A stretch of DNA of 64,000 nucleotides from Aplidium turbinatum (lineage: Eukaryota; Chordata; Ascidiacea; Aplousobranchia; Polyclinidae): the NCBI GenBank assembly GCA_918807975.1, contig OU964931.1, forward strand, positions 15,014,251-15,078,250. Direction: 5' to 3'. The translations under genes and the position numbers were made by a program. Positions 10,901 through 22,447 of this stretch are shown one piece after another (position 1 is the stretch's first letter; every line of letters starts with the position of its first letter). The notes beneath the pieces were generated by a model. It was not told where the DNA came from and did not search any database. It saw only the letters and a list, made by a program, of their open reading frames with translations.

Positions 10901-12190
10901 GCAACCTATATTGCGATGGCTCACTTTTATTGCAAAACCGTAACAAGTTGTACAAAATATTTGCTTTCAATGAATGTTTTAAAATCTGACAGATCATGTA
11001 TTTCCACTTCTGTAATCAGTTGAATAAATCTTTGAGGTGCACTTGCGCAGTCATTAACAAACAGCAATTTTGGTTACAGATATCAAAACAAGTGAAGTTT
11101 TCTTCGAGTGCTGAACACCCTAGCTAGGGTCCTGCTTACAGTGTGCACTGTGATTTTTTTTAGGATGTTGAAACAAGCAACAAAAAATCTTTTACGTGTT
11201 TTACAACTTATAATGAATCTTTTGTATAAAGATCAGTAATTTTTTTCAGTTTTTTATTAATTTCTTTTGAATATTTAAAATAAGTTTTTAACATTTCATC
11301 TCTCTCTTGAAGCAATCATCGATGAATTGTGCATAGAAGAAATGTCAGGACATGATTTTGCAGCTTTCACGTTGATTTTACGGGGTGTCTATTTCTTCTT
11401 GGATTTGAAAAGTTTGAATAAAATTCCAACGAATTTAAGAGATCGCAAAGTGGCAACCATGCCTTTGTTTTTTTGGTGAAACTGCAAGCTCTATCTGAAA
11501 TATAAATCCTTACTGATTAAAATTCTGTTTTAAAGATTATTCTGCTTTAGTCAATAGGTAGCCTAATCACTATATTTCATAACAAGAACAAAACACAGAC
11601 AAAGGTAACTCAGCGGTATCTTACCAATGAAACCTATTTGTCATTTTACGATGAGTTATTTAAAGCAACAGGCAAAAACGAGCCCTAATAGCAGCCATAG
11701 TTTTATGCAAACTGTTTTCCATCATTTTTTTAATGTGTGTTGTGCCCATGTGAATTGCTCCCTGACCTATTCGTCTGGCTGCTGCTGCCTGAGACCACTT
11801 CTATTCATATCTCACGGTATGGTAGGCTAAGTCTCGAGTTTTTGCTGGTTCGTCGCCTAACCAGATTCATACAATCCGAAAAGGAAGACTTAGCCAGTCC
11901 AGCTTACAAGATTGCAGATTTGATGTTCAACATAACTTAATCAAAAGAAAAAAAGTGCCCAACATATTGTATAGTAAAAACATAATTTAATCTTGTATTT
12001 CGATGCTACAAATAGTGAAGATTATATTTGTTCTGTAGCCCATAATTTTATTAAGTTATGTGCTTAGTCAACGGAAACACAAACAAATCTATGCGTCAAA
12101 CACAAATTTTTCGTTTTGCTTCCTTACATAGCCTACTGTAATTGTGGGAAAATAGTTATTTCGTTAATCCTATTATTCTATGAATATTAC
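10901..12190. other. intergenic or distal DEPDC1 intron, no exon recognised
   Basis: The last C-terminal exons of DEPDC1 should lie in or beyond this stretch on the minus strand, but none was recognised. A plus-strand frame near 11320-11470 is open but matches nothing known to me. Confidence 0.35.
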
Positions 12191-12199
12191 TCTAACTAC

Positions 12200-15100
12200 C
12201 TTTTAGATTGCTGTAATTCATCAACTTTACTTTTCACTTCTTGTAAAATGTTGGTCGGAACTTTGAAGACCTGGTAAACAAGACGTGTAGGCGTATTAAT
12301 TAATTATTTATTTATAATAGTCAGAATTTTGTAGCAAATTGTTATCAAATAGTTTAGTAGGCCTAGGTTTGTAGACATTAATATAAATTATGGTCCCATA
12401 GGCTTGTATTCTCTCTCCATCCAAAAGGTTGGAGTACATTAACAACCATCAAGTGGCCTTCCTCAAAACTCCAAGTGCTTGTCGACACAGTGTGGGTTAT
12501 TTAATTGATGATTAAATTTTTATGCTTGGACTGAAAGTGATTGAGAACTTAATCCTGGCAGTTTCGCATACTTGTAGAGGCTTTGGACCACTGGTGCAGG
12601 CCCGATCACCAAAATCGACAGAGAGAAGTTTTCGATTGTTGACGTGTGTTGTTGCCAGTGAATTATTCTATCCTCTAGGTGCCGCTGAATGGTGGGCACT
12701 CGTTAAATTGCGTTTCTGAAGCGCACACCATGAAAGCCGAACCAGCGCTGCTTAAACTTGTAGTTTCCAGAACGCTTTAACCAGCTAAGACATCGGGTAA
12801 ACCATTGCACATGGCCATAGAATTAGCAAGGAAGAAACAAAAGCACTGTAAACTAAGGGGAAAAATGTGAGTTTCGAAAATGAGAAATTAAAATCTATTT
12901 TTGTTAATTCTATGGTCACTAATGGTTTACCGAGGTATCGGTGTGGACAAGATTCAGCTATCGAGATTTATGCTTGAAAATCATATTTATAACTGTTTCT
13001 ATGAAGAATAGCAGAAATGTGATGTCCGAACACTATCTCGAAATGGTTTAACCACCACAACTTCGGTTTGATTTCACCACTTCTTACGGACTATCAACAT
13101 GCTAGTTTCAATGTTCAAAACGTTTCAGAACTTACTGTTTCGGCATGGTCCATACGCAAAGAAACAAGGCTGATTGCAGGCAACTCATTTGAATAGACTT
13201 CCCTGAAGTGGGGTAATATGTTCGAGCCAAGCACTTCATGCCAAATCTCATTTTTTTCTTCATCAGTGATGACCGCATCTTCTTCTTTGTTGTCTTCTTT
13301 AATGGATCTTCTTTTGAAAAAAAATAGAGGTTTGAAGAAAGAGAAAGTGCCTCTTCCTAAAGTTGGAAAATGTGTAGTTAGGCCTACAGTAAATAAAGAC
13401 CAGGGGTGTAGCCAGCACAAATTGGCTGGGGAGATTAGTATTATTGCACACGAAGCACCCGGAAGGGTGTCTGGAGCAATAATTTTGAAAACAATACCTC
13501 AAAATTGCACATGCTGAGAGTAGACGAGTCAATATAAGGTTGAACCCCAAAAAATTGATACAAAAGGTTTTTCAACGGATTTGTTTACCTATGGGCCTAC
13601 TAAATAACATACTAACAGTCTACCAAAATCGGACCTCCAGAAAAGGGTCATTTTCAAGATGGCGTCCAAAATGGCCGCCGGGATGTTATATTGCCTATAT
13701 CTCAATTGCTATTCAAGTTAGAAAGGCGGTTTAGGTGTCTATCCCTAGGTTTTTGGGGTTAATGAATCGAATTAAATAGGTTAAATTACGATAGGCTGAT
13801 TATCTGCTGAGATACGTATGATTGTATATAATATACGACCTGGGGGAGCCCGGGGACATTTCGGACGCAGCGATAGGTGAACATCAGACAGAGCAGAGCA
13901 CGATATTAGCAAATTCACTTGAGGCTTGAGATAAATCGCAAACAAAATCATCTTGACTTCCATTATGTAACACGAGCTTGAGAAAAGTGGTTTTCCAATA
14001 TTTCAGTTTCTATACTTTTGGCAGCTTGATAAGCCGAATAGTGGTGAAATTTTCAGAGACAACTCCTCACTTTTTATCTGAATAAATTCCATATGTATTG
14101 GTGAAAAATGGTTTCCAGTACAATTTAAAATAAAACATTTTTTCGAAAACAAAATACTCGAAAATCCGTCCGTAGTATTCCCAATCTCCCCTAATAAGAT
14201 GGAATTTTCATAACAGCATATTACATGCGGCATAACAGGTACTATCAATACAGGCATCTAAGAAAAACTGCAACCAACAGGAGGCTCATACTTGGCCTCC
14301 TACAATAGATGAATACATGGGATTAATCTGTTTTAAAGAATGGCGTACCATTAAAGTCTGGACACAGACACATTCAGAAATCATCGGAATTACAACATTA
14401 GGCTACAAAGGTGCAGTAAATCGTAAACCAGGGTGATCAGCCCGTTTGTTGTCTTATTGCCTACGGCTGTCTCTATTCATCATCTTCCGACTCGTCTAGA
14501 AGAAACTTGTTATGTGGATTGTCACATTCTTTGCAGTTGGCATGGTCCACATGCAGCGGTACATGGTAGTCCGTATCCTCTACAGGAGCAGCGGAGTGTC
14601 TTACAGGCAGTGGAGCAGTTGCAATGAATGACCTTCAAGAGACTGTCTGGAGCAGCCTTCATTTTTGACATAAGTGGGATGAGCCGATTCTTTTGCAGAT
14701 TCCACCCCCAATTCATGACATCCATACTCTCTGCTTTTCCCATCCAGACCATTATCTGGTACCGTAGTAAACTCGACGACAGTGAAATTGGGTAGCAGAT
14801 TCAGTTGGTGGCAGACGCTCGGGCGTTACAAATGATGAAGCAGAGACAACTTTCTTGCTGAAGGTGTTGTATCGCATTGTCGCAAGGGAATCTGTGCTCT
14901 GGCCATCAAAGAAGACAGCCATTACTTGGCACCCAAGGTCATCGATTATCTCTGTGGTCTGGTTTGGGGCAGTGAATGCTTTAGCACAAGACCGAAGAAC
15001 AGGATCTCCTTGCACAAGTTTCCGAAAAACAGTTTTCTTGCCAACACCGAATATCCGAGACGTGGTGTCGTCGTCGTCGTGTGAGCGTCTGGGACCAAGG

Positions 15101-18100
15101 GTCTATCCTTTTACCACCCCAGACTCACGATGTTCCCGGACTACACTGGAAGGCTACTAGAGAGCAGCCAGTCTTTGGTTTCATCATTGGTCACAACCAG
15201 TCATGGCATGGATAAATATCAACTCAGAACACATGTCATGTCCAAAGATTTTTTTTCAAACGGTTGATGTTGTATACTTTGGTACTGCCATGAGCTTTGG
15301 ACTTGTCTGACCTGAAATAAAGGCCCTTACTATCTTCTTGTGCATAGTAAACAATTAACACAAGGAGATCGGTATCTTCTCCAATCAGCGTTGTTGTCTG
15401 GAGAAGAGATGTCTCCAGTGCGGCCTTCACAATTTCTACATCAGCATCCCCAGATGCATTTACCACGGTGCAATTTTGTTTCCGAAGTTTATGCTGATTT
15501 CACCATCCATATTGCCGGATGGTGAAATCAGCATATGACCGTGCTATTTCACCATAGCTTTGTCCACGCTGCCATGGTATGCGGTGAAGAAGTGAACCGC
15601 CATCAAGTACGTGGCACTCCGTTTTTGGCACAGAATGTAGGATTGCATTACTTGCTTGATCACAGATCGCGTGTGCTAACTGTGGCTTATCAGCTTTTCG
15701 GAATACATGTCTCGATTCAATGAGAGCAGGAGGGAAAGGACTAAGCTCGTAACACATAACTTCCTCCAGTGATAGATGTCCAGCTTGGGAGACCACTATG
15801 AAGCGTTGAAAAAGAAGTGCAGTATCAATGGTTCGATCAGGAGCGACCTTGATAGCAGATTTTTTCCCAAGGGTCCTGGCTTTATCTTTTCTACTGAATG
15901 AGTATGCGAATACAGGTTGTCCTGTCATTTTTTGTAAGATTTTTTGTCCAACAGTCTCATATTCGTGCACGTTCACACTATCATCGGCTACAACACTAGT
16001 GACAACGTTCCTTAACGAAGCATCTTGCAAGAAAGGTGAACATACGACAAGTTTTGAACTGATCTTCTCCAGGTCAGCAGCGTCCCTTTTCATCCTTGCC
16101 TTTGTTGAATCCTTGTGCTGTTCAGATGTCGTGAATGACAAGTTTGTAAACTCCTGCATAGCGATGTTGTAATCTGATGTTATGGACCTGGACATGGTCC
16201 AAAGGGGTCTCTGCTTTTCATCCATTCCATTTCCGTGCGTCATGACCCCCAGTGGTTTTCAACGACCTCATCAATGTCGTCTCGATGACGAGATCTGAGC
16301 TGAGGCCTGCCCAGAACTGGCTGCTGCGACGGATAACATGAAACAAGATCCAAACAAAAAGCCCCAGCTTTTAAAAACACCGAAAATACCGCTTGATTGT
16401 GTACAAAAAACGCCAAACTAGCCAAAGTCGGCGGGAAAATAGTACGCCTGGCAAAACTCTTGCAACTAGCATGTTGCTCCAGAATGGTCAAAATAAAACT
16501 ATGCAGCAAATATCGCGTCGATGGCGCGAAAAAATGTTGCTTTTTTTATAACTAACTTTCTTAACACTATTAGCGTTTTAGCACTTAAAATATCCTAAAA
16601 ATAGCAAAATGAAAGCCTATAAATTATGGTCCAAAAACCCCAGACTCAAAAATAAAACCACAGAAGTGCATTAAAAAAACAAGCTCTGGCAGTCCTGAGT
16701 GACTTTGCCTGAATAAATCTTTTTGACTTGAACAAAGATAACTTTGCTTGCATTGTGATGCGACTATGCACGCAATCATGTGATTATGATGTCACAAACA
16801 CAAGAACAATAACAGCTTGAATACCACCATCTACCCAATAGGCAAAACTATTTAGAAATATGCCGTACATTTCCTTGAAAATGACCCCTTTCTGGGGATC
16901 CGATTTTGGTAGACTTTTAGTATGTTATTTAGTATGCCCATTGGTAACAGAATCCGTTGAAAAACCTTTTGTATCAATTTTTTTGGGGTTAGGTGCCTTT
17001 TTTCCGTATATTGACTCGTCTAGAGTATTTTCAGCCTAAATCTAAATAGTAAAACTCTGTCAAAAGACGCTGCAACACAGGTTAAAGTGTTTATTTAAAA
17101 TATTTCGGGTGAAGCAATTGATCCCTTTGCTCCCTCCCTGGCCACTAGTATTGACCTATATTGTATACGGATTGGTGTGACAAAGCCAGTAAACTACACA
17201 GTTTTAGTATTACCATCATTTTCAAACGTAATCGTAATCCAAACGCAAAACACTTATCTCTCTGTGTCAATTCTTGCTACACTCGATTGCGGAGAGATGT
17301 ATGTTTTTGGAAAAGTCTTAATGGTCGCTCAATAGTAGCCTACTTTGCGAAACGTCCGTGACTACTACAAGATTGCAAACTATACTGCTTTTTAAATAAT
17401 GTTGAAGTCATTATTTACAGTAGTTTGTTACTTGTAGAGAAATAAAACAAAGTAACTTCAGCGGGTTTAACATGATGTATTACATACACATTACACAAAT
17501 ATAACATAATTAAGAATAAACTTTAACGTTTCCGACACGTACGTGTGTCCTACTGCTTTTTCTACACGTACATGTGTCCTACGTGTGTCCTACTGCTTTA
17601 ATTCCTGATGAGGACACACGTACGTGTCGAAAACGTTAGAGTTTATTTTTAATTATGTTATATTTGTGATGTAATACATCATGTTAAACCCGCTGAAGTT
17701 ACTTTGTTTTATTTCTCTATGGTTCAACAAAGCAAACTCTCTACCAAAGCTTTTGTTACTTGTGTACAAGACAACGATCGCAACATGGTGTGGTAGAAAA
17801 ATAAAGTCTCGGTATGAGCTACAAACAAATCTATAATTTTTTTATTTTGAACATACCCTATTTTTTGCGGAAGTTTATGAATTTGCTGTTCAGTAAAAAG
17901 TTATCAATATATATATATAGTTATCAATTATAAAAAGTGAAACTAAATTATCTCTGTTGATACAAAAAGATTTTGATAGAGTGGGCAGAGCTTTGTTTCA
18001 CTTCTTTCTTGTTTTACTTTTAATTTACCTTGGTTTTTTCTTTGCTTACTTGTCTTGGACTGTCCTTCCGTTGGAGAGGCTGGTTTGTTCAATCCTTGAG

Positions 18101-21100
18101 CGAGTCCATTGCCTTCTGTGTTGCTGTTAAATCTGGGTAAAGATTCACTAGTTTTAGATTTTAGCGGAATATTGCACATAACAAGGACACAGCAGCCTAA
18201 CGAGGAGAGTTGAGATTGCAATCCCTATTTTTAAAGCGTGGTTAAAAGTGCGAAAGCACAATGGAGTAGCAAGAAAATATGACGTTGAGGTTTAACTCTT
18301 TCTCTTTTATACAATTACAATATAGTGGTTCTGATATTCATAACCTACTGACGTAATTCCAAAAAATAGAATAGTTAGAAATTAGAATGTGCATTTAGCT
18401 TACCTGTACAAGCGTTTGTCATCTTTAAAATTCACATCTAGCCATCTTCCGTGAACGTTTTCTATCACATGAGCATCAAGAAATTTTTGAAGCAACATAA
18501 TCGTCTAAAACAAATATTGTACAAAAGATTTAAATAACTTGTAGGTCACATTTTATCGAGGTACCGGTAACAAAAACAAACAATCAACACAAAATGCTTT
18601 AATTCTTGAAAAGTAGAGATTCGTATTAACCCCAAAAAGTCAATATGGCTTTTTAATACAGTAACTGGTTTCTTTAAAACTAAAAATGGAAAATTGCAGG
18701 GTTTTAAGATTAAGGATTTTTTTTATTTTTAGATTTTTGAATTTGACAGAACGGAAAAAATTAAAGTTTTAAATCGCAGCCTTTTTATAACAAATGTAAA
18801 GTCGGCTGAGGACTAAAAAAAAGTACCCGATTTCGAGTTATTTCAAACATGACACGTAAAGATAGGGCGGCCATTTTTAGGATTGCGATCCGAAACCACT
18901 AGCAAGTAGTTATGAGGACAAAGAGGCTATCGCAATCAATCACAAATATTAGCACTTTGTATTTGTTTTTAGATCGGGTTTAATACGGTGACATAACTAC
19001 AAAGAAAACTTTAGGGTGACAAGAGCAATTGTTGGGGGTAAACGTCATTCAACATGAATTACAATGGTATTGAAACGTTGTAATAGTATTTTGTTTCGGA
19101 AGGAGAGGCAAGATACATTTTTTTGGGGAGGAGGTAGGCGATTGTCTTAGCCCCACAGGCCACACGGCTACGTCTCTGGTTTTATATAAGAAGTTATCAT
19201 CGACTTTTCTTCAACTTGGTCAGTGTGCATGTAGATCATTTTCATACATAAACCCAAAGCAAACTAGCGTACAAGTAGACTTTGCATCTCAGGTTATTTT
19301 TAAAGGAATATTAAATTTTCCAAGTTTAAACTGGACCTAAAAGAAGTTGATGAATGGTGCAAGACATAGCCGTACGAGCCAGGGGGGCAGGGGGGGGGGG
19401 AAGCCGCCCTTCCCTGTTGTTTCAAAACGTCGCAAATTCGGGCAAAATCTTAATATATTGTAATTATTAGGGCAAAAATTGCTATATGAAAAACTACAAA
19501 ATTGCATGAATTAAGAAACACTCTAAATTAATATCTTTTACCTATCAAACTAAGTACAGCCTCTTATTTGCACAAGAAATGTGCCGCAAAATTTTCATTT
19601 GGCACACCCGTATTGATGTATTGTATTGCATGGTGATCAAACTGTAGTACGAAATGCATTTAACCAACTGCATCATGCCAATTTGGGCAGCGACCAAAAT
19701 ATGTCTTTAATACTTTTGTGAAACTGCCCAAATCAAAACGCATATAGCTAATTTTATTAATTTTCACAAATGCATCCTGTTGATTTGGGCAGCTGAAGAC
19801 ATGAAATTATCTGATGAAACTGATTAGTCTGTTTATGCAACTGCCCAAATTAGCGTGAGGCAGTTTCCCCAAATGAACAAATTCATTAATTTTTCCCATT
19901 TACATAACTGTATCGTTTAGATTTGGGCAACAAAAAAATATGAAATTAACTGAGCATAGTCTATTTATAAAACTGCTCAAATTGGCATGATGCAGTTTCC
20001 TCGGCATCAAAATTTACAAAGTCTTTAATTTTTTTCATAATATCCATAAATGCATCATCTTAATTTGGGCAACTACAAAATATAAATTTATATAAATCTG
20101 ATGAATAGCCTACTTTTATAAAACAATTCGGGTGGAGAGGTTACAGTACTTTTTCAACCATAAACGGACATAGCTAAGCAACAACACAACATTTAACAAA
20201 AAAATGTTATAGCCTACCTGTTAAATGTAATGAAAATTGAATGAGGCTGTTCACCAGGCATTAAATTAAATGATATGAGATGTTCTACTGGTGCAAATTA
20301 AGCTAAACTATCACAAGATGTATACAATAAAAGCAGAGTGTCACTGTATACATCTTGTGATAGTTTAGCTTAATTTGCACCAGTAGAACATCTCATATTA
20401 TTTAATGTTAAATGTAATGTTAATGTTGTGGTGTTGCTTAGCTTTGTTTGCTTACTTTTATAAAACTACCCAAATTAAAATGATGCAGTTGAGCCCCAAA
20501 ATAAAAATATTTAGTTTGTTTATGCAACTGTGTCTGTGTCATGTTAATTTCACCAACATTTAAAATGCTACTGCTGAAATATATAGGCCTAATACTCCTA
20601 AATGTTACTCCTACAGTCCTACCTAGGCTACCATGCCAAAGTGCAGAAGCATCGAGCAATGCACAAACAAGGTATCTTCAAAGATGAAGTCAGTTGTTCT
20701 ATCTTGATTACCTTGGTAAGAAATTCTAGCTAGCTGGTGATCTTGTTATGTTAGTTTTTCACTGTTATCATGCATCGCATACATTATATTTGGGCAATTT
20801 CTATAAAAGCGTGCAGATTTGGGCAAATTTACGTTCTTCCCCCCCAAAAAAAAATGGTTTGGTCTCGTACGGCTATGGTGCAAGATTTTTCTTACGTTTT
20901 TTTTTCAGATTTTTTTTCTAAAGTTTTCAGAAAACACCACACTGGACTTTGTTGTGATAACCACATGGCGATAATGCTTCCTGTTAGGCCACCCTATTGG
21001 GATGTGCAGTGATGAAATATCATTTCATATTTTCTCGATATTCCACACAACTGTGAGGCATTTTGTTGATAGAAAACAGATTTAACAAAAATAATATTTG

Positions 21101-21401
21101 TTTTTGCTAAAACACCACGTTAACTTACCCTTCCTCGAGTTACTTCCTGTACAATGTTGTGGTTATTTTGAAGAACTATGTACAGGATATCAACAGCATC
21201 ACTGGCGACAAAGCAGTGGCTGTAAGATTTCATAAGCTTCCAATGCGTTTTGGTCTTCATGTCTTCTTGAAACATTTCGATTGTTTGGTTCCATATCTTT
21301 GTAGCACGAAACGGACGACCTGGTGTGATTGTTTTCACAGGAGATCCTTTCCTTTGCGATGTGGCGTCAGGATTTCTTGGAGAATTTACTTCCACAACCA
21401 T
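12200..21401 (-). CDS. DEPDC1: DEPDC1-like protein (DEP domain), incomplete
   Basis: Five exons were read: 21129-21401 (ATG at 21401), 18404-18504, 18029-18147, 13136-13310 and 12200-12270. The first two join in phase 0 into a DEP domain: PFRATKIWNQ, then CFVASDAVDILY, EVTRGR and LLQKFLDAHVIENVHGRW, very close to vertebrate DEPDC1 (YRATKLWN, CFTAGEAVDWLY, EVTRQQ, LLRKFLKNHVIEDIKGRW). The last two join in phase 0 as LVSLRMDHAET-VFKVPTNILQEV, matching the DEPDC1 region after its RhoGAP-like domain (LVSFLMDHHQEILQVPS). The GAP-like core between them was not found, and the third and fourth exons do not match in phase, so at least one exon is unseen or lost. In vertebrates DEPDC1 is a cell-cycle protein. 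A 3.5-kb transposon fills much of the gap. The C-terminal end is also missing. Confidence 0.75.
12530..12770 (-). repeat. tRNA-derived SINE-B, copy 1
   Basis: Shares its blocks with 29320-29513, 44178-44330 and 57880-58136: a B-box-like head (GCTGGTTCG), TTCAGCGGCACCTA, GAATAATTC and a tail containing GCCTCTACAAGTATGCGAAA. It lies in a DEPDC1 intron in the same orientation as the gene. Confidence 0.6.
12797..12942. repeat. hairpin MITE
   Basis: Inverted repeat with arms GTAAACCATT...CCATAGAATTA around a loop of about 80 bases. No coding potential; lies in the same DEPDC1 intron as the SINE-B copy. Confidence 0.55.
13521..17022 (-). mobile_element. 3.5-kb TIR element with nuclease/CXC gene
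   Basis: Long terminal inverted repeats begin TAGACGAGTCAATATA at both ends and continue through TTGATACAAAAGGTTTTTCA, CTAAATAACATACTAA, CTACCAAAATCGGA and GGGTCATTTTCAAG, about 150 bases per side. Flanks share AGAGT or GAG, so the target duplication is 3-5 bp depending on where the tip is placed. The only coding remnant is the minus-strand gene at 14520-16243. XPG-like nucleases are known from some Academ-type DNA transposons, so Academ is a candidate; no DDE transposase was recognised. It sits inside the DEPDC1 gene. Confidence 0.7.
14522..16243 (-). pseudogene. decayed PIN/XPG-like nuclease with CXC tail
   Basis: The pieces belong to a protein family common in invertebrate and fish genomes and usually annotated as uncharacterised. 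In order: 16243-15500, a 248-codon frame with APDRTIDTALLFQRF, LSLEEVMCYELSPFPPAL and LDGGSLLHRIPW; 15466-15236, with the acidic PIN-like motif GEDTDLLVLIVYYAQ and GLYFRSDKSK; 15015-14752, with GDPVLRSCAKAFTAPNQT and FVTPERLPPTES; 14752-14522, with MKAAPDSLLKVIHCNCSTAC and a tesmin/TSO1-type cysteine cluster (CRGYGLPCTAACGPC). Expected segments between the pieces are missing or out of frame, so this copy is broken. The 15500 break coincides with an 18-base inverted duplication. Family knowledge suggests a nuclease role in mobility; that is inference. Confidence 0.65.
17250..17358 (+). repeat. relative of the 10294 retroposon
   Basis: Shares TGCTACACTCGA, GTTTTTGGAAAAGTCTT, GATGGC-like and GAAACG blocks with the minus strand of 10294-10506. 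It lacks the hammerhead-like core. No target duplication was identified. Confidence 0.5.
17436..17751. mobile_element. Penelope-type foldback with hammerhead-like core
   Basis: Flanked by a perfect 12-bp duplication TTTGTTACTTGT (17424-17435 and 17752-17763). The two arms are inverted copies of the terminal sequence of the Penelope-like element at 29601-30633. The core reads CTGATGA (17605-17611), hairpin GACACACGTACGTGTC, GAAA (17629-17632), then the palindrome AACGTT. It has no coding region, so it is a non-autonomous relative or internal-deletion product. Confidence 0.75.
19365..20877. mobile_element. hAT-type element 3
   Basis: Perfect 8-bp duplication GTGCAAGA (19357-19364 and 20878-20885) and inverted ends CATAGCCGTACGAG followed by G-rich runs. 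The inside is made of repeated blocks with TTTGGGCA and TGCCCAAA at roughly 100-base spacing, with no transposase frame. It carries a younger insertion at 20125-20453. It lies in the first DEPDC1 intron. Confidence 0.85.
20125..20453. mobile_element. nested Penelope-type foldback
   Basis: Flanked by a perfect 13-bp duplication ACTTTTATAAAAC (20112-20124 and 20454-20466). It is a long hairpin: a stretch from TGATATGAGATGTTCTACTGG to ATACATCTTGTGATAG is repeated inverted. Its left end (GGGTGGAGAGGTTAC, CATAAACGGACATAGCTA, GCAACAACAC) matches the element at 44462-44653. Confidence 0.75.
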
Positions 21402-22060
21402 GGTCAAAAGTTAGTTTCGATCAAAAATAATATCCTAGATATCGTCCGGTTTACTATAGGCTTATACGGTAATGTACTTGTTGTCGGGCTTTCCTGAAGA
21501 GTATAGTTGAAGTTTTAAGTTACAAACCTCTATAGGCATCCCAGTTTCAAGACACACAAAAGGTATAAAGCTCAAGTCTAAATTTGGCTTAAATTTTCTT
21601 AAAGTCTGCTCAACCTAGCTCCAACAAGCTGAGTCTAACTTACAACTCTGTCTTAGCAGATAAATGTTCTTTGCCAATTTTAGAATCGAAAATAAAGACT
21701 CAGAAATATAATATTCAGATCAAGAGCTACTACGTTGAATGTATTTTGCTCGCCTTCCATGTATACAGTAGATCACCAGCATCCAACCAGCACAAATTTA
21801 CGCATTGTCTGCGTATGACTGTGCTTTCGGCATGGACAAATTTCTACTAGTCTAGACTCTAGGCTACATCTGAAAAAACAATTTCTTTCTGATTGTGATA
21901 CACGAAAAACCTGTGAGGTGATTTGTGCAATACCTAGCCGGCGTTAGTTTGGTTGTTAAACCAGCCAATGGCAAGACCAAAGGTCGGGGGGTTAAGAACA
22001 CACTGTTTTGAAATAGGATGTACGACGTCACGATTAATTAGATATTGAGTATATACTGAG

Positions 22061-22331
22061 TGTAACGAATAGAATTAAGTAACAAAAGTAGATGACACCA
22101 TTTAATGGCTTTAATAAACTAAATAGGCACTGCGTCTGAAAAACATAACAAAACATAAATATACCTTCACGTAACAGCAACAGAAAACTATACTAGCACC
22201 ACCCTACTTCAACCCAAGCAGCGTGTTAATGGTAACTCAACAAAGGTGTAAAGAAAGACGCGACCTTACACGTGAGCGGCGCCGCTGCAATCAACACAAA
22301 GCTTTAAGCAACAGAACAGAACTTCACGACA
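22061..22331 (-). repeat. 3' LTR of the Ty3/Gypsy element
   Basis: A 271-base direct repeat of 26170-26440 with no difference noticed. On the coding strand it carries a TATA-like TATATTTA stretch about 30 bases before a CAGACGCAGTGCC segment, a plausible transcription start. Confidence 0.92.
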
Positions 22332-22447
22332 TTCACCCCCGGTTAAATGGAAAACTCGACACTACATAAATTACATCACGGCATTATAACAAGTACAAGG
22401 ATTCAAGCCAAGCCCAGTAAATAAATACATAAATTGCAAAAACTAAG

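Noticed and set aside
11320-11480. Plus-strand open frame as a gene
   Set aside because: No splice context, no recognised family, and it is short; too weak to list.
13218-13517. Plus-strand 99-codon frame
   Set aside because: It mirrors the DEPDC1 exon on the minus strand (13136-13310) and has no family signal of its own.
15828-16172. Plus-strand 114-codon frame
   Set aside because: It is the antisense shadow of the nuclease pseudogene at 14522-16243.
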